Below are positions 30,506 to 39,688 of a DNA stretch of 64,000 nt, piece after piece. Both the position numbers and the translations under genes were made by a program. The notes below the pieces were generated by a model. That model ran no database searches. It was not told the origin of the DNA and worked only from the letters and a program-made list of their open reading frames with translations. Each line of letters starts with the position of its first letter. The first letter of the stretch is position 1. Source of the stretch: WHSW01 sp963846565 (GTDB lineage Bacteria; Actinomycetota; Thermoleophilia; Solirubrobacterales; 70-9); NCBI GenBank assembly GCA_963846565.1, contig CAWJWL010000003.1:715409-779408 (forward strand). Reading direction: 5' to 3'.

Positions 30506-32653
30506 ATGACGACCATCCGCCAGAAAAACGTCGAATCCGCGCAGTGGAGCCCGAACGGCGAGGCCCTTGGGACCCTCGATCTGACCAAGGACGACAACAA
30601 CCCCTTCGGCGCCAACGTCTTCTCCTCGGACGTGCAGAAGGACCGCCTCAAAAAGGACACGTTCCAAAAGCTCCAGGCCGTCCTCGCCACCGGCGAGGCG
30701 CTCGACCCGGCGCTCGCCGATGAGGTCGCCGATGCGATGAAGGAGTGGGCCCTCGAGCGTGGCGCGACGCACTACACCCACGTCTTCCAGCCACTCACGG
30801 GCGTGACCGCTGAGAAGCACGATTCCTTCTTCGAGCCCGACGGCAAGGGCGGCGCCGTCGCCGACTTCTCCGGTAAGGAGCTGATCCAGGGCGAGCCCGA
30901 CGCGTCCTCCTTCCCGACGGGCGGCGTGCGCGCCACGTTCGAGGCGCGTGGCTACACCGCCTGGGATCCGACCAGCCCGGCGTTCATCCTCGAGAACCCG
31001 AACGGCGCGCTGCTCTGCATCCCGACGGCCTTCGCCTCGTGGACCGGCGAGGCCCTCGACGCGAAGATCCCGCTGCTGCGCTCGATGGACGCGCTCTCGA
31101 ACTCGGCGATGGGGGCCCTGCGCCTACTCGGCGACGAGGAGGCCCAGCGTGTCTTCACCACCGTCGGCCCGGAGCAGGAGTACTTCCTCATCGACGAGAA
31201 CTACTTCTTCGACCGCCCCGACCTGGTGACGACCGGGCGCACCCTGTTCGGCGCCAAGCCGCCGAAGGGGCACGAGCTCGACGACCACTACTTCGGCTCG
31301 ATCGAGCCCCGGATCCTCGCCTGCATGCTGGAGACGGAGCTCGAGCTGCGCAAGCTCGGCGTCCCGGTGAAGACCCGCCACAACGAGGTTGCACCGGGCC
31401 AGTACGAGATCGCGCCGATCTACGAGAACTCGAACGTCGGCTCGGACCACCAGCAGCTGACGATGCAGATGATGCAGTCGGTCGCCCGCCGCTACGGGCT
31501 CGTCTGCCTCCTGCACGAGAAGCCGTTCGCCGGCGTCAACGGCTCCGGCAAGCACAACAACTGGTCGATGGGCACCGACACCGGGCACAACCTGATCGAC
31601 CCGGGCGACACGCCGGCCGAGAACACGAGCTTCCTCTTCTTCTGCGCCGCCGTGATCCAGGCCGTCAACAAGCACCAGGGCCTGATGCGGGCCGCGGTCG
31701 CCAACATCGGCCAGGACCACCGTCTCGGCGCCAACGAAGCGCCGCCGGCAATCATCTCGATCTTTCTCGGCGGCGAGCTGGAGAAGGTCTTCGACACGCT
31801 CGTCGCGGGCGAGGGCGACCCGAACACCCCGGGCTCCTTCCTCGAGCTCGGCGCCTCGGTGCTGCCGCGGCTGCCGATGCACGGCGGCGATCGCAACAGG
31901 ACGTCGCCGTTCGCGTTCACCGGCAACAAGTTCGAGTTCCGCGCGCTCGGGTCGAGCATGTCGCTCGCCTTCCCGAACACGGTCCTGAACACGATCGTCG
32001 CCGAGGCGATCGACGACCTCGCCGGGAAGCTGCAGGAGAAGCTCGACGGCGGCGCCGAGCTCGGCGCCGCGGTCTCCGAGGTCGTCCGTGACGCCTACTC
32101 GGCCAACAAGGCGATCATCTTCAGTGGCGACAACTACGACGAGGCCTGGCACGCCGAGGCCGAGAGCCGCGGGCTGAAGAACCTGAAGACGACTCCCGAC
32201 GCGCTACCCGAGGTGCTCGTCGACGAGACGATCAAGGTCTTCGGCGATTACTCGGTGCTCTCAGAGCGCGAGCTCGAGTCCCGCTACGAGGTCTGGCTCG
32301 AGCAATACATCATCAACGCGAACATCGAGGCGGAAACCGCGTCCGACATCGCGAAGACGATGATCCTGCCGGCGGCGCTCCGCCACCTCGAGCTCTGCGG
32401 TGCCTCAGGCCTCCCGGCCGCGGGCCAGGAGACGAGCGCGCTGGCGACGAAGCTGATCGCCGCGATCGGCGAGCTCGAGCAGGCGAACGCCTATCCCGAC
32501 GGGGTCGAGGGGATGGAGCTGGCGCTCCACGCCCGCGACAAGCAGCTCGCGGCGATGTCGGGGGTACGCGAGGTCGCCGACAGGCTCGAGAAGGTGATCC
32601 CGAACGACCTCTGGCCGCTGCCGAAGTACTCGGAGATTCTCTTCGTCCGGTAG
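30506..32653 (+). CDS. glnN: Type III glutamine synthetase, 715 aa
   Basis: Makes glutamine from glutamate, ammonia and ATP. Length and motifs are those of GSIII, not the 470-aa GSI: N-terminal N-P-F-G-A-N-V-F, T-H-Y-T-H-V-F-Q-P-L-T-G, D-A-S-S-F-P-T-G-G-V-R, V-G-P-E-Q-E-Y-F, K-T-R-H-N-E-V-A-P-G-Q-Y-E, N-G-S-G-K-H-N-N-W-S and E-A-P-P-A-I-I-S. The ATG at 30506 is preceded by two purine-rich boxes (AGGAGG and AAGGAGAG); the second is close to the start. No P-II or ammonium-transporter gene is near. GSIII is known mainly from Bacteroidetes, cyanobacteria and some anaerobes and less often from actinobacteria. Confidence 0.95.
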   Translation: MTTIRQKNVESAQWSPNGEALGTLDLTKDDNNPFGANVFSSDVQKDRLKKDTFQKLQAVLATGEALDPALADEVADAMKEWALERGATHYTHVFQPLTGVTAEKHDSFFEPDGKGGAVADFSGKELIQGEPDASSFPTGGVRATFEARGYTAWDPTSPAFILENPNGALLCIPTAFASWTGEALDAKIPLLRSMDALSNSAMGALRLLGDEEAQRVFTTVGPEQEYFLIDENYFFDRPDLVTTGRTLFGAKPPKGHELDDHYFGSIEPRILACMLETELELRKLGVPVKTRHNEVAPGQYEIAPIYENSNVGSDHQQLTMQMMQSVARRYGLVCLLHEKPFAGVNGSGKHNNWSMGTDTGHNLIDPGDTPAENTSFLFFCAAVIQAVNKHQGLMRAAVANIGQDHRLGANEAPPAIISIFLGGELEKVFDTLVAGEGDPNTPGSFLELGASVLPRLPMHGGDRNRTSPFAFTGNKFEFRALGSSMSLAFPNTVLNTIVAEAIDDLAGKLQEKLDGGAELGAAVSEVVRDAYSANKAIIFSGDNYDEAWHAEAESRGLKNLKTTPDALPEVLVDETIKVFGDYSVLSERELESRYEVWLEQYIINANIEAETASDIAKTMILPAALRHLELCGASGLPAAGQETSALATKLIAAIGELEQANAYPDGVEGMELALHARDKQLAAMSGVREVADRLEKVIPNDLWPLPKYSEILFVR

Positions 32654-32678
32654 GGCTCGGGCGGGCCTCGTCACTCGT

Positions 32679-32726
32679 CCCTCGGGCAGGACGGGTGGTA
32701 GCCCTCGGGCCGGGGACGGGTGGTAG
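32679..32726 (+). repeat. Direct repeat before DUF2236 gene, possible TetR site
   Basis: CCCTCGGGC-(AGG)-ACGGGTGGTAG and CCCTCGGGC-(CGGGG)-ACGGGTGGTAG abut each other at 32679-32701 and 32702-32726, immediately before TACATT (32733-32738) and the GTG start. The downstream tetR gene makes an operator likely, although TetR sites are usually palindromic. Confidence 0.5.
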
Positions 32727-32749
32727 GAGTGATACATTAGCCGTCTCTC

Positions 32750-33679
32750 GTGTATCAGCTGACTGACGAGCGCGACCCGATCCTTCCCCCGCGCGAGGAG
32801 TGGGCCGAGCTCTCCCCCGGGCCGGGTTCGCTGACGTGGGAGAAGGCCGGTGACGCCCGCACTTTCGCCGCCGCCGGCACGGCACTCCTCCTTCAGGTCG
32901 CGCACCCGACGGTGGGCGCGGGCGTCCACGACTTCTCCACCTTCGCGTCCGATCCGTGGGGCCGCCTCTGGCGGACGCTCGACTTCACCACCGTCCTGGT
33001 CTTCGGCGAACCGGAGGCGGCGGCTGAGATGGGCGAGCGGGTACGCGGCTTTCACCGGGTGATCAAGGGGACGAAGCCGGACGGGACGCGCTACCACGCG
33101 CTCGAGCCGGAGGCCTACACCTGGGTCCACCTGACGCTCATGGAGGGGATCATCCGCTCGCACGAGCGCTTCGGCCGACCGTTCACGAACAGAGAGAAGG
33201 AGCAGCTGTGGAGCGAGTGGCGGCCGCTCGGGCGCTTCCTCGGCATCCGCTGGCGCGACATGCCCGAGACGTACGCGGGCTACCGGGAGCTCGTCGACGA
33301 GATCATCGAGAACCGGCTCGAGCGCAATGCCGCGACCGACGAGGTCAACGAGGCGCTCTCCGCCGCCCCGCCCTCGCCCACGAAGCTCGTCGGCCCGAAG
33401 ACGTGGGGCGTCGTCAGTCGCCCGCTCCTGCGCTTCACCGGCCTCGCGACGATCGGCCTGATGCCGCAGGTTCTGCGCGAACGGCTCGCTCTCCGCCTGA
33501 CGCCCGCGCAGCGGCTCGAGCTGCGCGCCGTCGGCGCCGCGTCCCGCGCCGCCACGCCGCTGATGCCCGCCTCCCTTCGCAACGTGGCCCCGAACTACTT
33601 CCGCATGCGCCGGGTCCCGATCGCGCGCGGGGACGTGGCATCGCTCGAGCACAACCCGCACCTGCGCGGGCTCGCGTGA
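32750..33679 (+). CDS. DUF2236 / MpaB-family oxygenase-like protein, 309 aa
   Basis: Matches the DUF2236 (MpaB, latex-clearing-related) family: A-L-L-L-Q-V-A-H-P-T-V-G-A-G-V-H-D-F-S with the first heme-type His, D-P-W-G-R-L-W-R-T, the H-R-V-I-K-G basic patch, and W-V-H-L-T-L-M-E-G. In this family a b-type heme activates oxygen. No signal peptide. GTG start. Its stop overlaps the tetR start (GTGA), so it is autoregulated together with tetR. Confidence 0.85.
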   Translation: MYQLTDERDPILPPREEWAELSPGPGSLTWEKAGDARTFAAAGTALLLQVAHPTVGAGVHDFSTFASDPWGRLWRTLDFTTVLVFGEPEAAAEMGERVRGFHRVIKGTKPDGTRYHALEPEAYTWVHLTLMEGIIRSHERFGRPFTNREKEQLWSEWRPLGRFLGIRWRDMPETYAGYRELVDEIIENRLERNAATDEVNEALSAAPPSPTKLVGPKTWGVVSRPLLRFTGLATIGLMPQVLRERLALRLTPAQRLELRAVGAASRAATPLMPASLRNVAPNYFRMRRVPIARGDVASLEHNPHLRGLA

Positions 33680-34311
33680 GCGCGACGATCGAGGCCTTCG
33701 GGCCGGTCGTCGCCCGGGCGCTGGATCCCGAGGCGATCACACCGGACGACCCGACCAGCAGGCGGATCCTCGACGGTGCGCTCGACGCCGCGGCCGCCTC
33801 CGGGATCAAGAACCTGACGCTCGAGGACGTCGCCCGCCGCGCCGGCGTCGGGCGGGTCACCGTGTACCGGCGCTTCGGCGGGCGCCAGGAGCTGATCGAG
33901 TCGCTCGCCGTCCGCGAGGCGCGGCGCTGCCTCGCGGTCCTCGACGAGGCCACGACGCCCGATCAGCCGATCTCCGAGCAGGTCGCGGAGGGCTTCGTCG
34001 CCGGGCTGCGGCTGATCCGCGAGCACCCGCTGATCAGCCGTCTCGTCACCCACGAGCCGGACGTCGTGCTGGAGTCGCTGACGAACCAGCGCGCGGGCAT
34101 CTTCCCGCTGGTGCGCGCCTTCGTCGCCGCCCGCATCGCCGCATCCGAACCCGAACGCGAGCGCAGCCCCGAGGAGCTCGAGCAGATCGCCGAGGTCTTC
34201 CTCCGCGTCACCCTCAGCTTCGCCCTCCTCCGCGACTCGGCGCTGCCACTCGGCGACGAGAACGCCGCCCGCGAGGCGGCCCGGCGGCTGATTGCGCCGA
34301 TCGTCGCCTGA
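33676..34311 (+). CDS. TetR-family regulator, 211 aa
   Basis: After about 25 residues comes the DNA-binding part I-L-D-G-A-L-D-A-A-A-A-S-G-I-K-N-L-T-L-E-D-V-A-R-R-A-G-V-G-R-V-T-V-Y-R-R-F (single helix-turn-helix), then a helical ligand domain. The GTG at 33676 is inside the DUF2236 stop; longer in-frame starts would overlap that gene entirely. Likely repressor of the pair through the direct repeat at 32679. Confidence 0.85.
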   Translation: MSATIEAFGPVVARALDPEAITPDDPTSRRILDGALDAAAASGIKNLTLEDVARRAGVGRVTVYRRFGGRQELIESLAVREARRCLAVLDEATTPDQPISEQVAEGFVAGLRLIREHPLISRLVTHEPDVVLESLTNQRAGIFPLVRAFVAARIAASEPERERSPEELEQIAEVFLRVTLSFALLRDSALPLGDENAAREAARRLIAPIVA

Positions 34312-34317
34312 GCGTCT

Positions 34318-34323
34318 TAGACT
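34318..34323 (+). promoter_or_regulatory. -10 hexamer TAGACT, 7 nt before secreted-protein gene
   Basis: It lies 7 bp after the tetR stop and gives a separate start for the gene at 34331. Confidence 0.45.
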
Positions 34324-34330
34324 CGGACCC

Positions 34331-34742
34331 ATGAGTGGGGTCAGGTGGCTGGTGGCGGCCGTCGCCGCGGGCGTGCTCGCGGCGACATTCGGGGCGGGGT
34401 CCGCGGCGATCGCCGGCGGCGGCTGCGGCCCCGGCGACGAGTACTGCCTCGGCCCGAGCGCCAAGATCACGAAGGGGCCCAAGGAGAAGACGACGAAGCG
34501 GCGGGCAACGTTCAAGTTCAAATCCGAGGCGAGCAGGGCGCGCTTTCGCTGCTCCGTCGACGGTGGTCCCGTACAACCGCTGCAAGTCCCCGCGAAAGCT
34601 CCGTCGCCTGAAGCCCGGCGACCACGTCTTCCGCGTCCAGGCCGTGAGCCGCGAGGGCGTCGGCGGAGTCCCGGCCCGCCACCGGTGGACCGTGATCGAG
34701 AGGCATTCGCCGCCCGTCGACCCCCCGCCCGATCCGAGCTAG
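34331..34742 (+). pseudogene. Secreted Lys/Arg-rich beta-domain protein, frameshifted
   Basis: A signal peptide (W-L-V-A-A-V-A-A-G-V-L-A-A-T-F-G-A-G-S-A) leads to I-T-K-G-P-K-E-K-T-T-K-R-R-A-T-F-K-F and R-F-R-C-S-V-D-G. At about 34560-34572 the frame changes by +1: the expected continuation Y-N-R-C-K-S-P-R-K-L-R-R-L-K-P-G-D-H-V-F-R-V-Q-A-V follows in the next frame to the stop at 34742. Together this is one copy of the Ig-like module with a C...C pair that decorates many exported proteins of this bacterial group. One extra or two missing bases in GGTCCCGTAC would explain it. Confidence 0.65.
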
Positions 34743-36722
34743 CTACAGCCCCTCGAGGAAGCGGGCCGCGATCGGGGCGGCGAACTCGCCCCCCGAGGGC
34801 TTGTCCTCGAGCAAGACGGCGACGGCGACGTCGTCGCGCGCGGCGATGAACCAGGCGTGCGTGGGCGGCGGGTCGCCGGACCCGTACTCCGCCGTCCCCG
34901 ACTTGCCGATCGGCTCGCCGGGGAGCCCGGCGAGGGCGGTGCCGGTGCCGGAGGTGACCACGTCGCGCATCAGGGAGCGCAGCTCCGTCAGCTCCGCGGC
35001 GGGAATCGGCGGCCGGGCCTCGCGCGGGTCGCTCGCCAGCACCCGCGGGGCGCGGGCGCGGCCGTCGATCACCGCGGCGGCGACGCCGGCCATCACGACC
35101 GGGCTGGCGAGGATGCGGCCCTGGCCGATCATCGACGCCGCCTCCTCCACCTCGTCGGTCGGCCGGGGCACGTCGCCGGAGTAGATCGGGACCTCCGAGG
35201 TCTCGCGCTGCCCGAAGCCGAACAGGTCCCCGGCGTCCGGCAGCGACTGCGGCTCGAGCCGATCGGCGAGCGAGATGAAGGCGGTGTTGCACGACTCGGC
35301 GAAGTCGGTGCGGAAGGGCACGGCGCCCGCCGCGCTGCCCTCGAAGTTCCGAAACGACGCCCCGCCGACCGAGATCGTCGCCGGGCAATCGACCGTCTCG
35401 TCCGGGTCGAGCCCGGCGGCGAGGAGCGCCTCCGTGGTCACCACCTTGAACGTCGAGCCCGGCGGGTACTGGCCCTCGAGCGCGCGGTTGAAGGCGTCGT
35501 CCACCGGCCGGCTCGCGGCGGCGAGCACGTCGCCCGAGCTCGGCTCGACCGCGACCAGAGCGCTGACGCCGTCGCCGTCGCCGAGCGCCTCCTCGGCGGC
35601 CACCTGGACATCCCCGTCGAGCGTCGTCTCGAGCGGCTTGCCGCGCTCCCCCTCGAGCTCGTAGAGCGTGTCGGCCGGAGTCCCGTCAGGGAGCCGCGTG
35701 ACCACGGCGCGGTCCGGCGTGCCGGCGAGGCGCTCCTCGTAGGCGAGCTGGAGCCCCGACTGGCCGACGTTGTCGCCGACGGCATAGGGGGCGCCGAGCT
35801 TCTCGAGCTGCTCGGCCGTGATCGGACCGACGCTGCCGAGCAACGCCCGCGCGAACTCCTTCGTCGGCGCCAGCGGCAGCTCGCGGCCCCCGAACTCGAT
35901 CCCGGGGATCGGGCCGAGCACGTCCTCGATCTCGGCGAACTCCTCCTGGCGCAGCGTGATCGCGGGGACGAAGCTGTCGGGGCTCTCGGCCGCCTCGAGC
36001 GACTCGGTCAAGGCCTTCGCGTCCGCCTCCGTGTTCGAGGCGATCGCGTCGACGGCCGTGGCGATCTCGGCATCGTCGAGGCCGCGCTGGATGACCCCGA
36101 TCTCGATCACCGGCCGCGGGATGACGAGCTTCGCCCCGTCGCGGGCGAGGATCGGCGCGCGGTCCGGGTACTCGCGCGTGGTCCCGAGGCGGGTGCCGGC
36201 GGAGGCGAGCGCCGGGTGGACGACGGCCGGCCCCCAGCGAAGGGCCCAGTACGTCTCGTCGTCCGGACCGCCCCCCTCGAGCTTGATCTCATCGTTCTCG
36301 TAGGAGAACTCCCCGATGCCGGGCACGTCCCAGTTCATCTCGACCGTCGCCCGGGCCTCCAGGTCATCGCCCTCGACCTCGATCACCCCGGCGTCGAGCG
36401 TGGCACCGTCGAGGCCGACGACGTTCTCCTCGAGCACCTTGGCGACGTCGTCCTCCGGCGCGTTCGTGGCCGCGGCCGCGGCGGCGTAGTCACCCGTCTC
36501 GAACGCGGTCAGGAACTGCTCGACCTTCTCCTCGGGATCGGGCGTTCCTCCGCCGAGCGCCAGAAAGGCGATCAAGCCGCCAATTCCGAGCAGCGCGACG
36601 GCGGCGACCGCCCGCACCCACCTCGGGACCCGTGGGGTCCCGACCCGATCCACGCCCTGCCCATTCACCGCGACGGCAGGTTTGCAGATCCAGGTAAGCG
36701 GCTCCCACTCGCCCGTCTGCAA
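34743..36722 (-). CDS. Penicillin-binding protein (class B type, NTF2-like N domain), up to 659 aa
   Basis: Peptidoglycan transpeptidase anchored by one N-terminal helix (V-A-A-V-A-L-L-G-I-G-G-L-I-A-F-L). An NTF2-like MecA-N domain (E-K-V-E-Q-F-L-T-A-F-E-T-G-D-Y) and a dimerisation domain come first, then the penicillin-binding part: S-T-F-K (SxxK nucleophile), S-C-N (SxN) and K-S-G-T (KTG-box variant). Active on the outer face. Start uncertain: TTG at 36722, or GTG at 36668 or 36653, which give a more usual short cytoplasmic tail. Confidence 0.9.
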   Translation of the reverse strand: MQTGEWEPLTWICKPAVAVNGQGVDRVGTPRVPRWVRAVAAVALLGIGGLIAFLALGGGTPDPEEKVEQFLTAFETGDYAAAAAATNAPEDDVAKVLEENVVGLDGATLDAGVIEVEGDDLEARATVEMNWDVPGIGEFSYENDEIKLEGGGPDDETYWALRWGPAVVHPALASAGTRLGTTREYPDRAPILARDGAKLVIPRPVIEIGVIQRGLDDAEIATAVDAIASNTEADAKALTESLEAAESPDSFVPAITLRQEEFAEIEDVLGPIPGIEFGGRELPLAPTKEFARALLGSVGPITAEQLEKLGAPYAVGDNVGQSGLQLAYEERLAGTPDRAVVTRLPDGTPADTLYELEGERGKPLETTLDGDVQVAAEEALGDGDGVSALVAVEPSSGDVLAAASRPVDDAFNRALEGQYPPGSTFKVVTTEALLAAGLDPDETVDCPATISVGGASFRNFEGSAAGAVPFRTDFAESCNTAFISLADRLEPQSLPDAGDLFGFGQRETSEVPIYSGDVPRPTDEVEEAASMIGQGRILASPVVMAGVAAAVIDGRARAPRVLASDPREARPPIPAAELTELRSLMRDVVTSGTGTALAGLPGEPIGKSGTAEYGSGDPPPTHAWFIAARDDVAVAVLLEDKPSGGEFAAPIAARFLEGL

Positions 36723-36835
36723 GCTTCCTGCAAGAAAGTATCCCCGATTTGAGGTAGTGCCTCCCGAACTACTACAAAGTGGCTACCTTGGATGCACGCA
36801 CGGAACGGTCAAAGCTCGAAGGGAGCAATTCGAAT

Positions 36836-37870
36836 ATGGGTGTTAGGGCAAGAGTTCTCGGCGTCGCCGCGATCGCGACGATCGCGTCGCTCGCCGGGGT
36901 CACAAGCGCATCGGCGGTGGTCAAGGACTTCGCGCCCGACGCGCAGGCGCGTGATTTCAACGGAGGTCCGGGTGGCTGGACCTTCTCGACTGATTACGGG
37001 GGTCTCTGCATCCCCGCGATCACCTGCTACACCGCCGGCAGCGAGCACGTCTCGAACGGCGGGCCGACGGGTGCAGGGGACGGGTTCCTCCGCACGGACC
37101 TGTTCACGATTGCGAATGCGGTGACGGAGACGAACGCGATCCTCTCCAGCCCCGCGTTCAAGTACGACGGAGTCAACGGCAACGTGCCGAAGCAGATCTC
37201 GTTCAACATGGACCGTCGCACCCATCTCGGCGGCCTGCTGCCGGTGATCGCCGACAACGCGACCTACACGGTGAAGCTGGTCGAGCTCGGCGGCACGGCG
37301 ACGACGATTGTCGACAGCACGTCGATGGAAGGCGCCGAGGACGCGTGGACCAGCATCCCCACGGTCAGGATCGGCAAGCAGGACCTCGCCGTCGGTTCGA
37401 CCTACCAGATCGAGATCATCTCGACGTTCGCGGCCGGCGTGACCGTGATCGGACTCGGGACGGCCGACTACGACAACGTCGTCCTCCAGATCCGAGGCGG
37501 CGGTGGCGGTGGCGGTGGCGGCGGCAACGCCGGCCCCGGCGGCGGCTTCACCGAGGCTGTCCGCAACCTGATCGGCACGGCCACGCACAAGGGCAACAAG
37601 CTCCTCGTGCCGGTCGGCTGCCCGCGCTTCGTCGCGCCCGCGAAGTGCAAGCTCGCCGTGCAGGCGAAGCTGAAGAAGACCGGGCCCGCGGCGACCAAGA
37701 CGAAGAAGCTCAACGTCAAGGCCGGCGCGAAGAAGGTCGCGAAGCTCAAGATCAAGGGCAAGTACCGCGAGGCGATCTCGAAGAAGAAGAAGGTCACGGT
37801 CAGGGTCCGCGCCTCGGCGGGAGGCAAGAAGCGCACGGTGATCAAGCGTGTGCGCGTACGTCACGGGTAA
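36836..37870 (+). CDS. Secreted protein with Gly-rich hinge and basic C-terminal domain, 344 aa
   Basis: Clear signal peptide M-G-V-R-A-R-V-L-G-V-A-A-I-A-T-I-A-S with A-S-A cleavage. The main part (residues about 27-220) is a beta-rich jelly-roll-like domain, possibly carbohydrate-binding (F-N-G-G-P-G-G-W-T-F ... Y-D-N-V-V-L-Q-I). Then a glycine hinge (ten Gly in a row) and an 110-residue Lys-rich beta domain with a Cys pair (G-C-P-R-F-V-A-P-A-K-C) typical of exported proteins in this group. Start chosen by the signal peptide; AAGGGAG lies 12 nt upstream. Confidence 0.8.
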   Translation: MGVRARVLGVAAIATIASLAGVTSASAVVKDFAPDAQARDFNGGPGGWTFSTDYGGLCIPAITCYTAGSEHVSNGGPTGAGDGFLRTDLFTIANAVTETNAILSSPAFKYDGVNGNVPKQISFNMDRRTHLGGLLPVIADNATYTVKLVELGGTATTIVDSTSMEGAEDAWTSIPTVRIGKQDLAVGSTYQIEIISTFAAGVTVIGLGTADYDNVVLQIRGGGGGGGGGGNAGPGGGFTEAVRNLIGTATHKGNKLLVPVGCPRFVAPAKCKLAVQAKLKKTGPAATKTKKLNVKAGAKKVAKLKIKGKYREAISKKKKVTVRVRASAGGKKRTVIKRVRVRHG

Positions 37871-37896
37871 CCGTTTCGGGAGGTAAGTAGGGCGGT

Positions 37897-37950
37897 GAGC
37901 CGCCCGGTCCCGCGGACCGATCGCCGCGGGACCGGGCGGCTCTCGCTTTT
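37897..37950 (+). terminator. Strong intrinsic terminator
   Basis: Perfect 19-bp stem (37897-37915 with 37924-37942), 8-nt loop, followed by TCGCTTTT. It is the longest hairpin I found in the window. The next 190 bp hold no gene I can support. Confidence 0.9.
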
Positions 37951-38143
37951 CCTGAGTGCGATGCCGCGGCGCCGAAAAGGGACATGAGCCTCGACCCGGG
38001 CGAGCCGGACTCGAAGCTCAGCGGGAGCTATCCCGGAGTAACTGGTAAGTCGATTCGCGAACTGACCGGGTGCGGTTCCCGGAAGCCTGGTCCTACTCCC
38101 GATCAGTTCGCGGTGTTGCCGGCGCGTGGCCGGCAAGTCTTGG

Positions 38144-39406
38144 TCAGCGGCTTCTCGAAGCGCGCCGGCGGCCGTTGCCGCCGCTCCGCCCGTTGCGGTG
38201 CGCGCCGTTGCCGTTGCCGCTGTTGCGCTGGCCCTGCGGGCGGCCGCCGTTCTGGCGCCCGTTTCGCTGCGGCTGGCGCTGCGGCCGCGAGTTGGGGTGC
38301 TCCGGGCGACCGTGGTCGTACTCGGTAACGAGCCCGAGGCTGACCGCGATCTTCCGCATGTCGGCGTCCTGGTCGGCGGTCACGAACGAGGCTGCCACCC
38401 CGTCGCGTCCGGCGCGGCCGGTGCGGCCGGTGCGGTGCACGTAGGCGTCGCGGTCGCCGGGGGCGTCGAAGTTGATCACGTGCGTGATGTCGTCGACGTC
38501 GATCCCGCGGGCTGCCACGTCGGTCGCGACCAGCGTCTGCACGTCGCCGCGCTCGAAGCTCGCCAGCGCGCGGTTGCGCTGGTTCTGGCTCTTGTTGCCG
38601 TGCATCGCGACCGCGTCGAGGCGGCGCTTGCTGAGCTTGCGCACCAGGCGGTCGGCCCCGTGCTTGGTGCGAACGAAGACGAGCGTGCGGCCGCGCTCCG
38701 TGTGCTCGAGCTCGTTGATCAGCGCTTCGAGCTTTGCGTCGTGGGTGACGTGCATGAAGCGGTGCTCGGTCTCACCCTCGTCCTCGCGCACCGGTTCATG
38801 GACGTGGCGGCGCGCATCGTGGGTGTAGGCACGGGCGACCTTGCCGGCGGCTGCCTCGAGCGTGGCCGAGAAGAAGAGCGTCTGGCGATCGCGGGGCGTC
38901 TTCGCGACGATCCGGTCGACGGCGGGCTTGAAGCCCATGTCGAGCATCCGGTCGGCTTCGTCGATGACGAGCACCTTGATCTGGTCGAGCGTGAACGAGC
39001 GGCGCTGGAGCAGATCCTCGAGCCGGCCCGGGGTGGCGACGACGATGTGCGAGCGAGCCGCCTTCTTCGCCTGCTTCTCGATCCCGACGCCGCCGTACAC
39101 GGGGGCGATCGAGAGGGCGCGGGCGGTGGCGATGCTGTGCATCTCGTCGACGATCTGCAGGGCGAGCTCGCGCGTCGGGGCGAGAATCAACGCCGCCGGG
39201 CGGCGGTCGTCGGCCTCGATCAGATCGACCATCGGAACGCCGAAGGCGAGCGTCTTGCCCGACCCGGTCGGCGACTGGACGAGAACGTCGCGGCCATCGA
39301 GGACGTCCTCGATGACAAGTTTCTGGACTGCGAACGGCGCGCTGAAACCGCGCTTCGCAAGTGCGTCCGCGACAGGACGCGATACGCCGAGATCGGCGAA
39401 AGACAT
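38144..39406 (-). CDS. DEAD-box RNA helicase, 420 aa
   Basis: All RecA-like motifs: Q motif (P-F-A-V-Q), P-T-G-S-G-K-T, P-T-R-E-L-A, T-P-G-R, D-E-A-D, S-A-T, then V-F-V-R-T-K, T-D-V-A-A-R-G-I-D and H-R-T-G-R-T-G-R. The last 60 residues are Arg/Asn/Gly/Gln-rich (RGG-like), a tail that binds RNA and may drive condensates. ATG at 39406 with AAGGAG is chosen; the frame is open to 39610 but the extra 68 residues look non-coding. Confidence 0.92.
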   Translation of the reverse strand: MSFADLGVSRPVADALAKRGFSAPFAVQKLVIEDVLDGRDVLVQSPTGSGKTLAFGVPMVDLIEADDRRPAALILAPTRELALQIVDEMHSIATARALSIAPVYGGVGIEKQAKKAARSHIVVATPGRLEDLLQRRSFTLDQIKVLVIDEADRMLDMGFKPAVDRIVAKTPRDRQTLFFSATLEAAAGKVARAYTHDARRHVHEPVREDEGETEHRFMHVTHDAKLEALINELEHTERGRTLVFVRTKHGADRLVRKLSKRRLDAVAMHGNKSQNQRNRALASFERGDVQTLVATDVAARGIDVDDITHVINFDAPGDRDAYVHRTGRTGRAGRDGVAASFVTADQDADMRKIAVSLGLVTEYDHGRPEHPNSRPQRQPQRNGRQNGGRPQGQRNSGNGNGAHRNGRSGGNGRRRASRSR

Positions 39407-39688
39407 GTGGTGCAACTCCTTGTGAGTGGTGGGAATCCTGAGACCCGGACGCACTCTGAGTGCACGGAAGAAACGGAACTCCTCGGAGGCCCGGTTGGCC
39501 ATCCGACGCGAACGAAGGTAGCAGGTCCCCTGGCGGGCCCCGGTGAAGTGCGTGCATATCGGCCACTTTCGCCGCCTCCGCGGGCTCCCCGGCCCGCGCC
39601 GTACACTCATATGACCGCCGGTTGGGTGCTCTCTTTTCCTCTGCCCTCTGCGAGCCGGTCCTTCTGAGGGGAAGAGACAGGCAGCGAT
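39407..39688. other. Divergent intergenic region, long helicase leader
   Basis: The 282 bp between helicase and the MpsC-like gene carry no gene. If the helicase transcript starts near the AT-rich CATATGAGTGTACG (minus strand, about 39600-39615), its leader is about 200 nt, as is usual for cold-induced helicases. No perfect long hairpin was found by eye. Confidence 0.35.

Noticed and set aside
39407..39610. 68-residue extension of the helicase
   Set aside because: Lacks family similarity; ATG 39406 has a good ribosome-binding site.
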